This document shows, one piece after another, positions 52,773 to 62,152 of a stretch of DNA of 64,000 nucleotides; the stretch's first letter is position 1, and each line of letters opens with the position of its first letter. A program made the position numbers and the translations under genes. The stretch is taken from NCBI RefSeq assembly GCF_002386445.1, contig NZ_DGIR01000041.1, positions 20,556-84,555 on the forward strand, read 5' to 3'. Origin of the DNA: Pseudomonas sp. UBA4617 (lineage in GTDB: Bacteria; Pseudomonadota; Gammaproteobacteria; Pseudomonadales; Pseudomonadaceae). The notes beneath the pieces were generated by a model that saw only the letters and a list, made by a program, of their open reading frames with translations, was not told where the DNA came from and ran no database searches.

Positions 52773-55073
52773 ATGCCTGACGCCATCCGCCACCTGACCC
52801 TCGCCAACGGCCTGCAGCTGACCCTGCGCCACGCCCCGCGCCTGAAGCGTTCGGCCGCTGCCCTGCGGGTGCACGCGGGCAGCCACGATGCCCCGGGTAA
52901 ATGGCCCGGCCTGGCCCACTTCCTGGAACATCTGTTCTTCCTCGGCACCCCGCGTTTCCCGCTTGCAGACGGCCTGATGCGGTACGTGCAGGCACTGGGT
53001 GGCCAGGTCAATGCCAGCACCCGGGAACGCACCACCGACTTTTTCTTCGAGGTCCCGCCCAGGGCCCTGGCGGGCGGGCTCGAGCGCTTGTGCCAGATGC
53101 TCGCCGAACCGGACCTGGGTATCGAGCGCCAACGCCGCGAGCGTGAAGTGATCCACGCCGAGTTCATTGCCTGGTCGCGCAACCCGCAGGCCCAGCAGCA
53201 GTTCGCCTTGCTGCAGGCCGCAGCGCCCGGCCACCCACTGAGTGCTTTCCACGCCGGCAACCGGTACACCCTGGCCTTGCACGACCCGGCCTTCCAGCAA
53301 GCGTTGCAGGGCTTTCATCAACGCTTTTACCAAGGCGGCCAGATTACCTTGAGCCTGTGCGGCCCGCAGCCGCTGGATGAACTGGAAATGCTCGGCCGAC
53401 AGCATGCTGCGCAGTTCACAACGAGTGAACGGGTACCTCAGGCCCTGCCACCGCCACTGGCCGCGGCGACCACGGCGCGCGTATTCAGCCACACGCACTT
53501 GCCGGTGGGTGCCGAGCAAGCCTTGGAGCTGCTGATCAGTTGCCTTGGCGACAGCCGCCCGGGCACCTGGCTGGCTGCGCTTCGCCAACGCGGCTGGCTG
53601 CAGGGTTTCAAGGCCGAGGCGTTGTATGCATACGCCGGGCAATTGTTGTGGCATATCGACCTGCAGCTTGCCGAGGACGCGTGCGGGGAAGAGGTGGATG
53701 CCCTGCTGCAAGGATGGTTCGGCTTCCTCCGACAAACCGAAGCCGAGCAATTGAACGCCGAATTCGGCTTGCTGCAGCAAAGCCGCGAACGCAGTGCCAG
53801 CGCGCTTGAGCTGGCCCGCCGGGACAGTGCCGGTCTGCCATTTACCGGCCTGGATACAAATACCCTGCAGGCCTTCCGTAGCCTGCTGGCGGGCCTGCCG
53901 AGCTGTGTACATGGGCATTGGCATTTGCCCGCCGTAGAGCCCTTGCTCAAGGCCGACCTGCCTGCTGCCAGGCCACAACCATTGCCAGCAGCCCTGAAGA
54001 TCAGCGACCAGCTGCCGGCCACCCGTCAGTACGCGACGCTGTACCTGCGCTGGCAGGTCCCGGCCCCCTCGCGTCAGCCGCTGTACGCGGTGCTCGAACG
54101 CGCCTTGCAACCCCTGCAGGAGCGCTGCGCGCGGGCGTCGGTACAGTTGCAGTTGAGCGCCGCTGGCGAATACTGGCAGTTGCACTGCGCCGGGCTGCCG
54201 GCAGCGGTGCTGGGTACCCTGGAACAGGCGTTGGTGCTGCTGGCAGAGCCACCGGACGATAGCTGGCTCGCCCCTTCGACCCCGGCTCCGCCGCTGATAC
54301 CGATCAGGGCCTTGCTCAAGCAGCTGCCCGACACCGTGCTCGGTGCCTTGCCTGCGCCTGTTCCACCCGGCACGCTGGCGCGGCCTCAGCTCGACAGTCT
54401 CTGGCAGCATGCCCGCTGGCACGGCCTGGCGGTTGGCTTCGACGATAGCGCCCTGAACGCCTTGGCAGCGGCGTTGCAGCGTTGCCCTGGTCGGGCCACG
54501 GCGCCTGGCCCGCTGCCGGCCTGGGCCAACCACCGCTGGCAGCAGGTCGACGTCCCGGGCAGTGAACGTGCCCTGCTGCTGTTCTGCCCATTGCCGGCGG
54601 CGTGGGAAGCCGCTGGCCGCCTGCTTGCCCAACTGCTGCAAGGGCCGGTCTATCAACGGCTGCGGGTAGAACTGCAACTTGGCTATGCGGTATTCAGTGC
54701 CTTTCGTCAGGTCGAAGGGGTCGGTGGCCTGCTGTTCGGCGTGCAGTCGCCACATACCAGCCAGACGCAGATACTCGACCACCTGCTCACCTTGCTACGC
54801 CAGGGCATTACTTTCGACCCTGCCGCTCGTCAGGCGCTGGCCGGGCAATTCGCGGAACCCGCGATGGCCAACGAGGAAGTCGCCGAATGGGCATGGCAGA
54901 CATGCCTGGCTAGGCAAACCGGGGGGCTGGATGCGCTGCGCGGGGCGATTCTCGGCACGCAACAAGCGGATCTGGAGCACCTGCTGGGCTACCTCCTCGA
55001 CAGCGACAGCCGGTGGCTGTGCCTGGCCAATGCCGCCGCACCTGAGGGCGACTGGCTGACCGCAACCGCGTGA
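52773..55073 (+). CDS. pqqF: M16 metallopeptidase PqqF
   Basis: Zinc peptidase of 766 residues of the insulinase/pitrilysin family. The inverted zinc motif H49-F-L-E52-H53 lies in LAHFLEHLFFLG, and the downstream glutamate ligand in REREVIHAEFIAW. The second half is the inactive M16-like domain. In Pseudomonas pqqF precedes pqqA and is thought to excise the modified Glu-Tyr from PqqA during PQQ formation. No signal peptide, so cytoplasmic. Confidence 0.92.
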   Translation: MPDAIRHLTLANGLQLTLRHAPRLKRSAAALRVHAGSHDAPGKWPGLAHFLEHLFFLGTPRFPLADGLMRYVQALGGQVNASTRERTTDFFFEVPPRALAGGLERLCQMLAEPDLGIERQRREREVIHAEFIAWSRNPQAQQQFALLQAAAPGHPLSAFHAGNRYTLALHDPAFQQALQGFHQRFYQGGQITLSLCGPQPLDELEMLGRQHAAQFTTSERVPQALPPPLAAATTARVFSHTHLPVGAEQALELLISCLGDSRPGTWLAALRQRGWLQGFKAEALYAYAGQLLWHIDLQLAEDACGEEVDALLQGWFGFLRQTEAEQLNAEFGLLQQSRERSASALELARRDSAGLPFTGLDTNTLQAFRSLLAGLPSCVHGHWHLPAVEPLLKADLPAARPQPLPAALKISDQLPATRQYATLYLRWQVPAPSRQPLYAVLERALQPLQERCARASVQLQLSAAGEYWQLHCAGLPAAVLGTLEQALVLLAEPPDDSWLAPSTPAPPLIPIRALLKQLPDTVLGALPAPVPPGTLARPQLDSLWQHARWHGLAVGFDDSALNALAAALQRCPGRATAPGPLPAWANHRWQQVDVPGSERALLLFCPLPAAWEAAGRLLAQLLQGPVYQRLRVELQLGYAVFSAFRQVEGVGGLLFGVQSPHTSQTQILDHLLTLLRQGITFDPAARQALAGQFAEPAMANEEVAEWAWQTCLARQTGGLDALRGAILGTQQADLEHLLGYLLDSDSRWLCLANAAAPEGDWLTATA

Positions 55074-55233
55074 TTGTTACGCCAGCTGCAAGGGCACTTT
55101 TCTTAATAATTAACCTTTCGGTACAGCTATTTCTTGTAAGATAGCGCAATCCCGATTCAAGGGAACCTCCAGCCCATGGCGGTACCCTAGTATTAGCTGA
55201 CAAACCCAACCCTCATCCGGAAGGAGTAATTCC

Positions 55234-55305
55234 ATGTGGACCAAACCTGCTTACACTGATCTTCGCATCGGCTTCGAAGTCACCATGTACTTCGCCAACC
55301 GCTAA
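55234..55305 (+). CDS. pqqA: PQQ precursor peptide PqqA
   Basis: Peptide of 23 residues, [15 protein letters not shown] followed by VTMYFANR. E15 and Y19 are the conserved residues that PqqE cross-links and that become the PQQ skeleton. AAGGAG lies eight bases before the ATG. A hairpin with a T-tract follows, so the peptide gene is probably expressed above pqqB-E. The 160 bases upstream (55074-55233) carry its promoter; a TAAGAT at 55137-55142 is a possible -10. Confidence 0.96.
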
Positions 55306-55321
55306 GCCTGGCTTACGGTTC

Positions 55322-55348
55322 AACGCCTCGGCCTGCCGGGGCGTTTTC
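55322..55348 (+). terminator. Attenuating terminator between pqqA and pqqB
   Basis: ACGCCTCGG and CCGGGGCGT pair (one G-T wobble) around CCTG, then TTTTCGTTT. It lies 17 bases after pqqA and before pqqB, consistent with partial termination. Confidence 0.75.
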
Positions 55349-55384
55349 GTTTATTCGCTACGGTTTTCTGCATAGAGAGTGGCC

Positions 55385-56296
55385 ATGTATATCCAGGTTC
55401 TCGGTTCCGCCGCCGGTGGCGGGTTCCCTCAGTGGAACTGCAACTGCGTCAATTGCAAGGGCTACCGTGACGGCACCTTGCGGGCCACGGCGCGCACCCA
55501 GTCGTCCATTGCCCTGTCCGATGACGGCGTGCACTGGGTACTGTGCAATGCCTCGCCCGATATCCGCGCCCAGCTCCAGGCCTTTGCGCCGATGCAGCCG
55601 GGCCGTGCCCTGCGCGATACCGGCATCAATGCCATCGTGCTGCTGGACAGCCAGATCGACCACACCACAGGCCTGCTCAGCCTGCGCGAAGGCTGCCCGC
55701 ACCAGGTGTGGTGCACCGACATGGTCCACCAGGACCTGACCACCGGTTTCCCGCTGTTCAACATGCTCAGCCACTGGAACGGCGGCCTGCAATGGAACCG
55801 CATCGAACTGGCAGGCAGCTTCGTGATCGACGCCTGCCCCAACCTGCGCTTCACCCCGTTCCCCCTGCGCAGCGCCGCACCGCCGTATTCGCCGCACCGC
55901 TTCGACCCGCACCCCGGCGACAACCTGGGCTTGCTGGTCGAGGACACCCGCACCGGCGGCAAACTGTTCTATGCCCCGGGCCTGGGCCAGGTGGATGACA
56001 AGCTGCTGAAGATGATGGACGACGCCGACTGCCTGCTGGTCGACGGCACCCTGTGGGAAGATGACGAGATGCAACGGCGTGGCGTGGGCACCCGTACCGG
56101 GCGTGAGATGGGCCACCTGGCTCAGAACGGCCCTGGCGGCATGCTGGAGGTGCTCGAGGGCTTCCCGCGCCAGCGCAAGGTGCTTATCCACATCAACAAC
56201 ACCAACCCGATCCTCGACGAGAACTCGCCCGAACGCGCCGAAGTGCTGCGCAGAGGTGTGGAAGTGGCCTTCGATGGCATGAGTATCGAGTTGTAA
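55385..56296 (+). CDS. pqqB: PqqB, PQQ biosynthesis hydroxylase
   Basis: Metallo-beta-lactamase-fold protein of 303 residues. The N-terminus GSAAGGGFPQWNCNCVNC is typical of PqqB and includes its zinc-binding cysteines. It is thought to hydroxylate the tyrosine-derived intermediate released from PqqA. The ATG at 55385 is preferred over a GTG two codons earlier, with GAGAG upstream. Confidence 0.94.
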   Translation: MYIQVLGSAAGGGFPQWNCNCVNCKGYRDGTLRATARTQSSIALSDDGVHWVLCNASPDIRAQLQAFAPMQPGRALRDTGINAIVLLDSQIDHTTGLLSLREGCPHQVWCTDMVHQDLTTGFPLFNMLSHWNGGLQWNRIELAGSFVIDACPNLRFTPFPLRSAAPPYSPHRFDPHPGDNLGLLVEDTRTGGKLFYAPGLGQVDDKLLKMMDDADCLLVDGTLWEDDEMQRRGVGTRTGREMGHLAQNGPGGMLEVLEGFPRQRKVLIHINNTNPILDENSPERAEVLRRGVEVAFDGMSIEL

Positions 56297-56369
56297 CAAC
56301 TGCACAAGAGGTGGCAGAAACCCTGTGGGTATTGCCAGGCCGGATAATCGTTTTACAGGAGCCAGCCGA

Positions 56370-57125
56370 ATGAGCGACGCACTGCCAATGTCCCCTGCCG
56401 AATTCGAGCAGGCCCTGCGCGCCAAGGGCGCCTATTACCACATTCATCACCCCTACCACGTGGCGATGTACCAGGGCCGAGCCACCCGTGAGCAGATCCA
56501 GGGCTGGGTGGCCAACCGCTTCTACTACCAAGTCAACATTCCGATGAAGGACGCGGCGATCCTGGCCAACTGCCCGGACCGCGAAGTACGCCGCGAATGG
56601 ATCCAGCGCCTGCTCGACCATGACGGCGCACCCGGCGAAGACGGCGGTATCGAAGCCTGGCTGCGCCTGGGCCAGGCCGTGGGCCTGGACCCGGACCAAC
56701 TGCGCTCGCAGGAGCTGGTGCTACCCGGCGTACGTTTTGCCGTGGACGCCTACGTCAACTTTGCCCGGCGGGCCAGCTGGCAGGAAGCCGCGAGCAGCTC
56801 GTTGACCGAACTGTTCGCCCCGCAAATCCACCAGTCGCGCCTGGACAGCTGGCCGCAGCACTACCCGTGGATCGACCCGGCCGGCTACGAATATTTCCGC
56901 ACCCGCCTGGGCCAGGCCCGGCGTGACGTGGAGCACGGCCTGGCGATTACCCTGCAGCACTACACCACCCGCGCGGGCCAGGAGCGTATGCTGGAGATCC
57001 TGCAGTTCAAGCTGGACATTCTCTGGAGCATGCTCGACGCCATGAGCATGGCCTATGAACTGAACCGCCCACCCTATCACTCCGTCACCCAGGAACGGGT
57101 GTGGCACAAAGGGATCACCTTATGA
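56370..57125 (+). CDS. pqqC: Pyrroloquinoline-quinone synthase PqqC
   Basis: Cofactor-less oxidase of 251 residues (TenA/heme-oxygenase-like helical fold) that performs the last ring closure and eight-electron oxidation to PQQ. KGAYYHIHHPYHVAMYQG and WVANRFYYQVNIPMKDAA are family hallmarks with active-site His and Tyr. The frame is open from 56325, but the ATG at 56370 has AGGAG upstream and fits the family. ATGA overlap with pqqD. Confidence 0.95.
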   Translation: MSDALPMSPAEFEQALRAKGAYYHIHHPYHVAMYQGRATREQIQGWVANRFYYQVNIPMKDAAILANCPDREVRREWIQRLLDHDGAPGEDGGIEAWLRLGQAVGLDPDQLRSQELVLPGVRFAVDAYVNFARRASWQEAASSSLTELFAPQIHQSRLDSWPQHYPWIDPAGYEYFRTRLGQARRDVEHGLAITLQHYTTRAGQERMLEILQFKLDILWSMLDAMSMAYELNRPPYHSVTQERVWHKGITL

Positions 57126-57397
57126 GTTTCAATCGCAAGCAAGTGCCGAACTGGCGCCCCGGCTACCGCTTCCAGTACGAACCGGCGCAAAAAGGCCATG
57201 TGTTGCTGTACCCCGAGGGCATGATCAAGCTCAACGACAGCGCGGCCCTGATCGGTGGCCTGATTGACGGCCAGCGTGACGTTGCCGCGATCATTGTCGA
57301 ACTCGAACAACAGTTCCCCGGTGTCCCGGAAGTGGCCGATGACATCGAGCAGTTCATGGAGGTGGCCCGTGCCGAACACTGGATCGTCCTCTCCTGA
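57122..57397 (+). CDS. pqqD: PqqD, PqqA peptide chaperone
   Basis: Small protein of 91 residues with the RiPP-recognition fold that binds PqqA and presents it to the radical-SAM enzyme PqqE. VPNWRPGYRFQYEPAQ and LLYPEGMIKLNDSA are characteristic. Its ATG overlaps the pqqC stop, and it overlaps the pqqE start by 29 bases. Confidence 0.94.
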   Translation: MSFNRKQVPNWRPGYRFQYEPAQKGHVLLYPEGMIKLNDSAALIGGLIDGQRDVAAIIVELEQQFPGVPEVADDIEQFMEVARAEHWIVLS

Positions 57398-58529
57398 ATT
57401 ACCGCCCACGCCCGCAGTCGGCCTGCCGCTGTGGCTGCTGGCCGAGCTCACCTACCGCTGCCCGCTGCAGTGCCCGTACTGTTCCAACCCGCTGGACTTC
57501 GCCGCCCAGGGCCAGGAGCTGAGTACCGCGCAGTGGTTCAAGGTGATGGCCGAAGCCCGGGAAATGGGCGCCGCGCAGATCGGCTTTTCCGGCGGTGAGC
57601 CACTGGTACGCCAGGACCTCGCCGAACTGATCGGCGAGGCGCGCCGGCTGGGTTACTACACCAACCTGATCACCTCCGGCATCGGCTTGACCGAGGCGCG
57701 CATCGCCGACTTCAAGAAGGCTGGCCTGGACCATATCCAGATCAGCTTCCAGGCCAGCGACGAGCAGGTGAACAACCTGTTGGCCGGCTCGAAGAAGGCC
57801 TTTGCGCAAAAACTGCAAATGGCCCGCGCGGTGAAAGCCCACGGCTACCCGATGGTGCTCAACTTCGTCACCCACCGGCACAACATCGACAGGATCGATC
57901 GCATCATCGAGCTGTGCATCGCCCTGGAAGCGGACTTCGTCGAGCTTGCCACCTGCCAGTTCTACGGCTGGGCCCACCTCAACCGCCTGGGGTTGCTGCC
58001 AACCCGCGCGCAGCTCGAACGGGCCGAGCGCATCACCAACCAGTACCGCGACAAGCTCAAGGCCGAAGGCAACCCGTGCAAGCTGATCTTCGTCACCCCG
58101 GACTACTACGAAGAACGACCCAAGGCGTGCATGAACGGCTGGGGCAGCCTGTTCCTCACCATCACCCCGGACGGCACCGCGCTGCCGTGCCACGGCGCGC
58201 GCCAGTTGCCGGTGCAGTTCCCCAACGTGCGCGACCATGACCTGCGACATATCTGGTACGACTCGTTCGGCTTCAACCGCTTCCGTGGCTATGAATGGAT
58301 GCCCGAACCCTGCCGTTCCTGCGACGAAAAGGAAAAGGACTTCGGCGGCTGCCGCTGCCAGGCCTTCATGCTCACCGGCGATGCCAGCAACGCCGACCCG
58401 GTGTGCGCCAAGTCGGCCGACCACGGCATCATCCTCAAGGCCCGCGAGGAGGCAGAAAGCGCCCAGCTCGCGATTGAACAGATGACCTTCCGCAATGAGC
58501 GAAACTCCCGTGTCATCGCCCGCGGTTGA
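57369..58529 (+). CDS. pqqE: Radical-SAM enzyme PqqE
   Basis: Radical-SAM protein of 386 residues that forms the Glu-Tyr carbon-carbon bond in PqqA. The [4Fe-4S] cluster motif is C31-x3-C35-x2-C38 in YRCPLQCPYC. The C-terminal SPASM-type cysteines appear in GTALPCHGARQLP and PCRSCDEKEKDFGGCRCQAF. GTG start at 57369 with GGAGG seven bases upstream, inside pqqD. The frame is open further upstream without support. Confidence 0.93.
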   Translation: MPNTGSSSPELPPTPAVGLPLWLLAELTYRCPLQCPYCSNPLDFAAQGQELSTAQWFKVMAEAREMGAAQIGFSGGEPLVRQDLAELIGEARRLGYYTNLITSGIGLTEARIADFKKAGLDHIQISFQASDEQVNNLLAGSKKAFAQKLQMARAVKAHGYPMVLNFVTHRHNIDRIDRIIELCIALEADFVELATCQFYGWAHLNRLGLLPTRAQLERAERITNQYRDKLKAEGNPCKLIFVTPDYYEERPKACMNGWGSLFLTITPDGTALPCHGARQLPVQFPNVRDHDLRHIWYDSFGFNRFRGYEWMPEPCRSCDEKEKDFGGCRCQAFMLTGDASNADPVCAKSADHGIILKAREEAESAQLAIEQMTFRNERNSRVIARG

Positions 58530-60315
58530 ATTCACTGCGGCCCAGGCAGTCGCGGCCGGCACCGACTTCGCCGACCTCAAGGTCAGCGCTGCCGGGCTGT
58601 TCTGGAACGAGTTCCGCCCCGCCGATGGTGCTTGTCGCATCTGGCATTGGCAGCACCAGCAGGCCCGCTGCCTGACGCCCGATGGTTTCAGCGTGCGCAG
58701 CCGGGTCTATGAATACGGCGGTGGCAGTTTCTGCCTGGGTGGCGACGGCATTCTGTTCGTCAACGAGAAGGACCAGCAGGTATACACCCAGGGCCTGGCA
58801 GCAACGCCACCGCGCGCCCTGACGAACCACGCGAACTGCCGCTACGGCGACCTGCAGTGGCACGCTGGCCTGGTGCTGGCGGTCGAGGAGCAGCATGGCG
58901 AACGGGTCGAGCATCGGCTGGTGGCACTGGCTGAACGAAGCCGGCAGGTGCTTGCCGAAGGTGCCGACTTCTACGCCTCGCCTACCATGAGTGCCGATGG
59001 CCAGCGCCTGGCGTGGATCGAGTGGGACCGCCCGGCACAGCCCTGGACGGTCACCCGGCTGATGTGTCGCAGGCGTGACAACAGCGGCCAATGGGGACCC
59101 GCGCAATCCGTGGCCGGTGCCGATGAGTCGCTGCAGCAGCCACGCTTCGATGCACAAGGCCGGCTTTACTGTCTGTCCGACCGTAACGGCTTCTGGCAAC
59201 CCTGGGGTGAGGTTGCTGGCCGCTGGCAGGCGCTGCCTGCCGAGCCGGCAGACCATGCCGCCGCCCCCTGGCAACTGGGCGCGAGCACCTGGTTGGCGCT
59301 GGGGCAGCAAGACTACCTGGCCAGCTGGTTCGAAGACGGCTTCGGGCAACTGGGCCTACGCAGCGCCGCTGGCCTGGAGCGATTCGCCAGTGCCTATACG
59401 CGCTTTCGCAGCCTGGCCATGGATGACCAGCACCTGTATGCCATCGCCGCATCGCCGATCAGCCCGCCGGCAGTCATCAGCATCAGCCGCAGCAACCACC
59501 AGGTCAGCGTACTGGCCGGTGGCGCCGAAGTGCTTGCGGCCACGGATATCAGCCTGCCGCAGCCGATCCACTATGGCAGTGACGGCCACCAGGCCCACGG
59601 TTTCTTCTACCCGGCAGCCCGATCACAAGGGGCCACACCGCTGGTGGTGTTCATCCATGGCGGCCCGACCTCGGCCTGTTATCCGGTGCTCGACCCGCGC
59701 GTGCAGTACTGGACCCAGCGCGGCTTCGCCGTAGCCGACCTCAATTACCGGGGCAGCAGCGGCTACGGTCGGGACTACCGCCAGGCCTTGCACCTGCGCT
59801 GGGGAGAAAGCGATGTGGCCGATGCCTGTGCAGCAGTCGAATACCTCGCCGCCCGTGGCCTGATCGACCGCAACAAGGCGTTCATCCGCGGCGGCAGCGC
59901 AGGCGGCTATACCACTTTGTGCGCCCTGGCGTTTCATGATGTATTCCGCGCCGGTGCGAGCCTGTACGGGGTCAGCGACCCGCTGGCACTGGGCCGGGCG
60001 ACGCACAAGTTCGAGGGCGACTACCTGGACTGGTTGATCGGTGACCCGCAGCAGGACGCCGAGCGTTATCGCCAGCGCACACCGCTGCTGCATGCCGGGC
60101 AGATCAGGGTGCCGGTTATTTTCTTCCAGGGCGAACTGGATGCGGTGGTGGTGCCGGAGCAGACTCGGTCGATGCTGGCAGCGTTGCAGGCTAGCGGGGT
60201 CGATGCCGAAGGGCACTTCTATGCCGGGGAGCGGCATGGCTTCCGCAAGGCCGGGAACCTGGCGCATGCGCTGGAAGAAGAGTGGAAGTTCTATTGTCGG
60301 GTGCTGAGGGCCTGA
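58495..60315 (+). CDS. S9 prolyl-oligopeptidase family serine peptidase
   Basis: Cytoplasmic peptidase of 606 residues. The N-terminal beta-propeller-like part (about 20-370) is followed by the alpha/beta-hydrolase catalytic domain: oxyanion strand VVFIHGGPTS, nucleophile S468 in RGGSAGGYT, D549 in GELDAVVVPEQ and H581 in GERHGFRK. It overlaps pqqE by 35 bases and is carried with pqqABCDE in P. putida. A role in trimming PqqA is possible, but it may be a general oligopeptidase. Confidence 0.88.
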   Translation: MSETPVSSPAVEFTAAQAVAAGTDFADLKVSAAGLFWNEFRPADGACRIWHWQHQQARCLTPDGFSVRSRVYEYGGGSFCLGGDGILFVNEKDQQVYTQGLAATPPRALTNHANCRYGDLQWHAGLVLAVEEQHGERVEHRLVALAERSRQVLAEGADFYASPTMSADGQRLAWIEWDRPAQPWTVTRLMCRRRDNSGQWGPAQSVAGADESLQQPRFDAQGRLYCLSDRNGFWQPWGEVAGRWQALPAEPADHAAAPWQLGASTWLALGQQDYLASWFEDGFGQLGLRSAAGLERFASAYTRFRSLAMDDQHLYAIAASPISPPAVISISRSNHQVSVLAGGAEVLAATDISLPQPIHYGSDGHQAHGFFYPAARSQGATPLVVFIHGGPTSACYPVLDPRVQYWTQRGFAVADLNYRGSSGYGRDYRQALHLRWGESDVADACAAVEYLAARGLIDRNKAFIRGGSAGGYTTLCALAFHDVFRAGASLYGVSDPLALGRATHKFEGDYLDWLIGDPQQDAERYRQRTPLLHAGQIRVPVIFFQGELDAVVVPEQTRSMLAALQASGVDAEGHFYAGERHGFRKAGNLAHALEEEWKFYCRVLRA

Positions 60316-60317
60316 GG

Positions 60318-60344
60318 TTTTGGGGCCGCGTTGCGGCCCCAAAA
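60318..60344. terminator. Bidirectional terminator between the S9 peptidase and Pmp3-like genes
   Basis: TTTTGGGGCCGC and GCGGCCCCAAAA pair around GTT. With T- and A-runs on either side it can end transcripts from both converging genes. Confidence 0.88.
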
Positions 60345-60348
60345 GGTC

Positions 60349-60507
60349 TCAGCGCTTGGCGATGATGTACACCGCGTGCACGATGCCCGGTATATACCCC
60401 AGCAAGGTCAGCAGGATATTCAGCCAGAACGCCCCGCCGAACCCCACCTGCAGGAACACACCCAGCGGTGGCAGGATGATGGCGATGATGATGCGTATGA
60501 AGTCCAT
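60349..60507 (-). CDS. YqaE/Pmp3-family small membrane protein
   Basis: Membrane protein of 52 residues too short for most gene callers. The N-terminal helix FIRIIIAIILPPLGVFLQVG and a second helix WLNILLTLLGYIPGIVHAVY are the two TM segments of the Pmp3/UPF0057 family, linked to membrane potential and stress. AGGAGAG lies seven bases before the ATG. Convergent with the S9 peptidase. Confidence 0.9.
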   Translation of the reverse strand: MDFIRIIIAIILPPLGVFLQVGFGGAFWLNILLTLLGYIPGIVHAVYIIAKR

Positions 60508-60569
60508 GCGAGTCTCTCCTGTAGGGGTTACCTCACAGACTAGCCTCCCGCCGCAGAGGTTCCACCGGC

Positions 60570-60609
60570 AAAAAAAACGCCCCGGGCCGAATGAAACAGG
60601 CCAGGGGCG
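60570..60609 (-). terminator. Terminator of the class III aminotransferase gene
   Basis: On the minus strand CGCCCCTGGCC pairs with GGCCCGGGGCG and is followed by eight T residues. It lies 51 bases beyond the aminotransferase stop. Confidence 0.85.
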
Positions 60610-60659
60610 ATGCGCAGGAACGCCAGACGGTTCGTAGAATTCTCGGTTTCGCCAGTACG

Positions 60660-61940
60660 CTATGCCGGCATTTCCCGGCGGGCCTGCTGCCGGGTGTGCA
60701 GGCGGGCAAAGGCGCGGGCCAGGCGCAGCAGCATTTCGTCGATGTTGCCCTTGCTCACGGTCAGGGCTGGCGAAAAGCGCACCACATCCGCCTGCGGGGC
60801 ATTGAGCAGCAGGCCTTCATGCAGGGCTGCGGCCACCAGCTCGCAGGCCAGGTTTTCTTTCAGTTGCAGCGCCCATAGCAGGCCCTGCCCACGCACTTCG
60901 CCCTGGCCATAACGCCCGGCCAGGCGGCTAAGGCCTTCACGCAGGTGGCGCCCGTTGTCGCGCACCTGGGCAAGCAAGCCAGGCTCGAGCACGGCGTCCA
61001 GAACCGCCAGGCCCGCAGCACACATCAGCGCGTTACCGTGGTGGCTGCCTTGCAGTTCGCCAGGTTCGGCGCAGCACGCCGTGCCCCGGGCCAGCAACGC
61101 TGCCAGTGGCACGCCACCGCCCAGGCCTTTGCCCAAGGTGACGATATCGGCGCGCACGCCATAGGTTTCTTCGGCCAGCAGCGCACCGCAGCGACCGATA
61201 CCGGTCTGCACTTCATCGAGAATCAACAGGATGCCCAGTTCACGGCAGAGGGTTTCCACCCCTTTGAGGTAGTCCTGCGTCGCCGGGATGACACCCGCCT
61301 CGCCCTGGATCGGCTCCAGCATGATCGCCACGGTGCGTGAGTCCACCTCAGCGTGCAGCGCCGCCAGGTCGTTGAACGGCACCTTGCTGAAACCGGGCAG
61401 GCCGGGCTCGCAGCGATTGCACGGCAGTGGGTCGGATGCCGACAGCGCCCCCAGGCTACGGCCGTGGCAGGCCTGGCTGGCGGTGATGATGTGATAGGCG
61501 CCGTTGCGGTGCAGCTGGCCCCACTTGCGCGCCAGCTTGATTGCGCCCTCGCACGCTTCGGCACCGCTGTTGAGCAGGTAGGCCTGATCGCTGCCGGTGC
61601 TCTGGCACAGGCGGTCGGCCAATTCCAGCAGCCCACGGCTGTGCAACCCCGCCCCCGGGTTGATCAGCGCCTGGGCCTGGTTGCCCAATGCCTTGACCAG
61701 CACGCTCGGGCTGTGCCCCAGGCTGTTGACCGCGCCACCTTGGGTGAAGTCCAGGTAGGCATGCCCTTCGTTGTCCCACAACCAGGAACCCTGGCCACGT
61801 ACGAATACCTGCGCTGCACGTTCGCAGCCAGGCATCAGTCGCTCACGCGACAGCTGCGACGCTTGCGGCACGGTCACCGGCGCACGCTTGGGCTCGGCGA
61901 CGGCAGCGAGGGCCGGGCGGCGCAGCTTGAACAGGTTCAT
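60660..61940 (-). CDS. Class III PLP-dependent aminotransferase
   Basis: Aminotransferase of 426 residues of the acetylornithine/4-aminobutyrate group. D242 in LILDEVQTGIGR binds the pyridine nitrogen, and K271 in TLGKGLGGG is the Schiff-base lysine. LNSGAEACEGAIKLAR is the phosphate-binding region. GGAG lies five bases before the ATG. Divergent from a LysR-type regulator that probably controls it. The amino donor cannot be told from sequence; an omega-amino acid or 2-amino acid substrate would fit. Confidence 0.88.
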   Translation of the reverse strand: MNLFKLRRPALAAVAEPKRAPVTVPQASQLSRERLMPGCERAAQVFVRGQGSWLWDNEGHAYLDFTQGGAVNSLGHSPSVLVKALGNQAQALINPGAGLHSRGLLELADRLCQSTGSDQAYLLNSGAEACEGAIKLARKWGQLHRNGAYHIITASQACHGRSLGALSASDPLPCNRCEPGLPGFSKVPFNDLAALHAEVDSRTVAIMLEPIQGEAGVIPATQDYLKGVETLCRELGILLILDEVQTGIGRCGALLAEETYGVRADIVTLGKGLGGGVPLAALLARGTACCAEPGELQGSHHGNALMCAAGLAVLDAVLEPGLLAQVRDNGRHLREGLSRLAGRYGQGEVRGQGLLWALQLKENLACELVAAALHEGLLLNAPQADVVRFSPALTVSKGNIDEMLLRLARAFARLHTRQQARREMPA

Positions 61941-62137
61941 CAGGGCTCCAACCAGTCACGGTAGAAGGCGTTGTCGGTGCGGTCCGGATGCCGTCACTCG
62001 ATATTCTGCCTTTCCTATCAAAAGTGTTTTTCATCCAGGGTAACAATCGAGCCATTCATCGCTGTAACCCTTTGGAATACAGCGATAGACTAGGCCTCGC
62101 CGGGGTTTTCGGCCATTTCGTTTTTTCAGCATTTTCG

Positions 62138-62152
62138 ATAAGTATCACTTAT
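62138..62152. promoter_or_regulatory. LysR-type operator overlapping the regulator start codon
   Basis: ATAAGT-ATC-ACTTAT is a perfect dyad with the T-N11-A spacing of LysR-family sites. It includes the first two bases of the regulator's ATG, so binding there would block its own expression. Confidence 0.5.

Noticed and set aside
52743..54782. 679-codon minus-strand frame opposite pqqF
   Set aside because: Gln/Arg-rich antisense shadow without motifs; pqqF has an intact zinc site on the other strand.
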